A DNA stretch of 64,000 nucleotides from assembly GCA_048595745.1 (NCBI GenBank), contig CP184361.1; one strand, written 5' to 3'. A model generated the notes under the pieces. It was not told the DNA's origin. It saw only the letters and a program-made list of their open reading frames with translations, and made no database searches. The position numbers and the translations under genes are program-made. The DNA is from Aquipseudomonas alcaligenes_A (lineage in GTDB: Bacteria; Pseudomonadota; Gammaproteobacteria; Pseudomonadales; Pseudomonadaceae). Shown here piece by piece: positions 61,799-64,000 of the stretch; positions within the stretch are counted from its first letter, which is position 1; each line of letters opens with the position of its first letter.

Positions 61799-62803
61799 CT
61801 AGTCGCGCTCGGCCCAGCGCTCCTTGATCTCGAGAATGGCCGGCAGCTGGCCGAGGAACAGCTCCACCAGCTCGGGATCGAAATGCCGCCCGCTCTGCTC
61901 ACGCAGCAGCTGAACGGCCTCCTCCACCGGCCAGGCCTTTTTGTACGGCCGTTCGCTGGTCAGCGCATCGAATACATCGGCGATGGCGATGATACGTGCC
62001 TCGACGGGAATCTCGGCGCCACTGATGCCGCGCGGATAACCGCTACCATCCCACTTCTCATGGTGATTGAGAGCGATCTCCCGCGCCATGCGCAGCAGGC
62101 CCGAAGGGTGTTCGCCGATGATGTCCGCGCCGATCTGCGCGTGCTGCTTCATCACCTCCCACTCCTCGCCATCCAGCTTGCCGGGCTTGCGCAGCACGGC
62201 GTCGGGAATGCCGATCTTGCCCACGTCGTGCATCGGCGCGGCATTCAGCAGTTCCTCGGCCTGCGCTTCGCTGAAACCGGCTGCCAATGCCAGCACACGG
62301 CTGTAGTGGCTCATGCGGATGACGTGCAGGCCGGTCTCGTTGTCCTTGTATTCGGCCGCCAGGCCCAGGCGCTGGACGATCTGCAGGCGGGTCTCGCGCA
62401 GCTCCTCAACCCGCACCAGTGACAGGTGGGTTCTTACCCGCGCCTTGACGATGGCCGGGCTGACCGGCTTAGTGATGTAGTCCACGGCGCCGACGGCGAA
62501 GCCTTGCGCCTCGTCCTCGACATCCGCCAGGGCGGTGACGAAGATAACCGGAATGGTGGACGTCGCCGGTGTCGCCTTGAGCTGCGCACAGACTCCGTAA
62601 CCGGTCATTCCCGGCATCATCACATCCAGCAGGATCAGCTCGGGCTTCTCTCGTGCGGCAAGCTCCAGCGCCTTGGCTCCATCCTTGGCAAACAGCAGCC
62701 GATAGTCCTCCTGCAGGATATGCCGCAGCACCTGCAGGTTGGCCGGCTCGTCATCAACCACCAGCAGTTGCGGGCGGCGGTCCTGGGTAGATGTCTGGTT
62801 CAC
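61799..62803 (-). CDS. Response regulator with HD-GYP c-di-GMP phosphodiesterase domain
   Basis: The 334-residue protein has a receiver (acceptor Asp60 in LILLDVMMPGMTGYG) joined to an HD-GYP domain. That domain shows the HD in MHDVGKIGIPDAVL, the GYP block NHHEKWDGSGYPRG and the IADVFDALTSERPYKKAW motif, all intact. It is predicted to hydrolyse c-di-GMP when phosphorylated. Its ATG overlaps the upstream kinase stop (ATGA), marking that kinase as its likely partner. Confidence 0.93.
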   Translation of the reverse strand: MNQTSTQDRRPQLLVVDDEPANLQVLRHILQEDYRLLFAKDGAKALELAAREKPELILLDVMMPGMTGYGVCAQLKATPATSTIPVIFVTALADVEDEAQGFAVGAVDYITKPVSPAIVKARVRTHLSLVRVEELRETRLQIVQRLGLAAEYKDNETGLHVIRMSHYSRVLALAAGFSEAQAEELLNAAPMHDVGKIGIPDAVLRKPGKLDGEEWEVMKQHAQIGADIIGEHPSGLLRMAREIALNHHEKWDGSGYPRGISGAEIPVEARIIAIADVFDALTSERPYKKAWPVEEAVQLLREQSGRHFDPELVELFLGQLPAILEIKERWAERD

Positions 62804-64000
62804 TCGGCAGTCTCCCGCGACAACAATTGGCGCACCGCACGCAAATGCTCCAGCGCCTGTTCGAATTCGAAATCATCCACGGCCTGGCGCACGGCACGCA
62901 TTTCGTTCTGCGCTTCCGGCAGGCCCTGCTCCAGCAGGCGCAGCGCGGCCTCGTCAAGACCACCGCGCTCCAGTTCGGCGCTGAGGCTTTGTAGCGCCAG
63001 TAGCAGTTGCGCGGTATCGACACTCGTCACCGACATGGCAGCGGCTTCGGGCTGCAGCGGCAAGGCCGTGCGCACCGCAGCGAACGCCTCGGCCCAGGCC
63101 TCGATCAGCGCGCTGCAGCGCGCCGCGGCGCCAGCATGGGCAGCCTGCTCCAGATTGAAGGCCGCCTGGCTCAGCTTGACCAGGCCGAGGTTGCCGGCCA
63201 CACCCCGCAGGCGATGCGCCAGTTGCTCCAGACCATTGAAATCCTTCTGTTGCAGGGCCGCGCGCAGCGGTTCGAGATCGGACTGTTCCTCGAGGAAACG
63301 GGCGATAGCCGCCGCCATCTGCAACGGCCCGCCCCACAGGCGGGCGCCCCGCACCCAATCGAACAAGCCCTGCGTCCTGTCGTTGGCAGTCGGCGCCGCC
63401 TGCGCGGTACCCGCCAGCCCGAGGACACTGGACATCTCCGCCACCAGCGCGGACATCTCCAGAGGCTTGCCGGCAAAACCGTTCATCCCAGCATCCAGCG
63501 CGTCCTGGCGATCGCGGTCGAGTACGCTGGCCGTGAGGGCAATGATCGGTACCGGCACGCGCTGCTCGCGCTGTTCCCAGGCACGAATCCGCCGACTGGC
63601 CTCCAGGCCATCGGTGCCGGGCATCTGAACGTCCATCAGCACCAGGTCGAAAGGCTCGCGGGTGAACCGCTCGACCGCCGCTTCGCCATCGGCGACCGTG
63701 GCCACCTGGTGTCCCAGGCGCTCGAGGTTGAGCACCAGCAACTCCAGGTTCTGTGCCACATCGTCAGCCGCCAGAATCCGCAGCGGCGGCAAGCGCGGGG
63801 CCTGGCGGCGCTCACGCGGGCGCTCGATACCCTGGCCGGCCGACAGCGGCAGCTCGACGGTGAAGCGGCTGCCAACGCCCAGCTCGCTCTCGACACGAAT
63901 GCGCCCACCCATCAGCTCCACCAACTGGCGCGAAATGGTGGTACCCAGGCCGGTGCCACCAAAACGCCGACTCATCGAGGCATCGGCCTGGGCGAAGGGA
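62800..64000 (-). CDS. Hybrid sensor histidine kinase, C-terminal part (runs off right edge)
   Basis: About 400 residues are visible. They begin inside the HATPase (SMSRRFGGTGLGTTISRQLV with the G2 box, then GSRFTVELPL). A receiver follows with the acceptor Asp in FDLVLMDVQMPGTDGLEAS, then an Hpt domain with the phospho-His in GLEQLAHRLRGVAGNLGL and a C-terminal helical tail. Because it carries its own Hpt domain it can complete a phosphorelay to the coupled HD-GYP regulator. The sensor part lies outside the window. Confidence 0.9.
   Translation of the reverse strand, partial: PFAQADASMSRRFGGTGLGTTISRQLVELMGGRIRVESELGVGSRFTVELPLSAGQGIERPRERRQAPRLPPLRILAADDVAQNLELLVLNLERLGHQVATVADGEAAVERFTREPFDLVLMDVQMPGTDGLEASRRIRAWEQREQRVPVPIIALTASVLDRDRQDALDAGMNGFAGKPLEMSALVAEMSSVLGLAGTAQAAPTANDRTQGLFDWVRGARLWGGPLQMAAAIARFLEEQSDLEPLRAALQQKDFNGLEQLAHRLRGVAGNLGLVKLSQAAFNLEQAAHAGAAARCSALIEAWAEAFAAVRTALPLQPEAAAMSVTSVDTAQLLLALQSLSAELERGGLDEAALRLLEQGLPEAQNEMRAVRQAVDDFEFEQALEHLRAVRQLLSRETAE

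Overview
The window reads as Pseudomonas chromosome (gamma-proteobacterium, high GC). The evidence is a nearly complete polar-flagellum and chemotaxis supercluster in the usual Pseudomonas order (fleQ-fleSR-fliEFGHIJ ... fliK-fliLMNOPQR-flhB ... flhA-flhF-fleN-fliA-cheYZAB-motCD-parC-parP-cheW), a ccmABC end next to it, and a right-hand block (acyl-CoA synthetase, sixA, gpsA, hybrid kinase, fabAB, MCP) that matches the P. aeruginosa PA1617-PA1608 neighbourhood as I remember it. The species group cannot be fixed from sequence alone.

Layout. 1-1.6 kb: cytochrome c maturation genes ccmABC (minus). 1.7-3.6 kb: a plus-strand pair, a second FliK-like protein and a free-standing FlhB C-domain homologue. 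3.6-14.8 kb (minus): a rhodanese, then cheW, parP, parC, motD, motC, cheB, cheA, cheZ, cheY, fliA and fleN, read here from distal to proximal. 14.9-26.5 kb (minus): flhF, flhA, a lysozyme-like gene, flhB, fliR-Q-P-O-N-M-L and fliK. 26.5-29 kb: the HptB-HsbR-HsbA phosphorelay and sigma-switch genes. 29-34.8 kb: fliJ-I-H-G-F-E. 34.9-39.2 kb: fleR, fleS and the master regulator fleQ. 39.4-45.0 kb: a pseudaminic acid operon (pseB, C, F, G, a formyltransferase-like gene, pseI). 45.1-46.3 kb: a decayed IS3-family element. 46.4-64 kb: lipid metabolism genes, a PA1611-like hybrid kinase, two chemoreceptors, several small envelope or stress genes, an HD-GYP response regulator and a truncated hybrid kinase running off the right edge.

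Regulation is unusually readable. Five sigma-54 (-24/-12) promoters with exact GG-N10-GC spacing sit 40-70 bases before flhA, fliL, fliK, fliE and fleS. A sigma-70-like promoter with exact 17-base spacing precedes fleQ, and a sigma-28-like promoter precedes the 54-kb chemoreceptor. FleQ would therefore drive class II promoters, FleN would restrain it, and FliA would fire late genes. A perfect 22-base palindrome abuts a predicted promoter of the acyl-CoA synthetase.

Points of most interest: (i) the pse operon carries a formyltransferase-like gene in place of the expected PseH acetyltransferase; (ii) the FliK-like plus FlhB-C-like pair beside ccm; (iii) both an HptB branch and a PA1611-like hybrid kinase that could feed it lie in one window; (iv) 45-residue repeats in the CheA linker; (v) a cytoplasmic chemoreceptor with its Cache-like domain at the C-terminus; (vi) no flagellin, cap or chaperone genes next to fleQ, where the pse operon and an IS remnant are found instead. 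All functional calls come from reading the sequence and from recalled family knowledge; no search was run.
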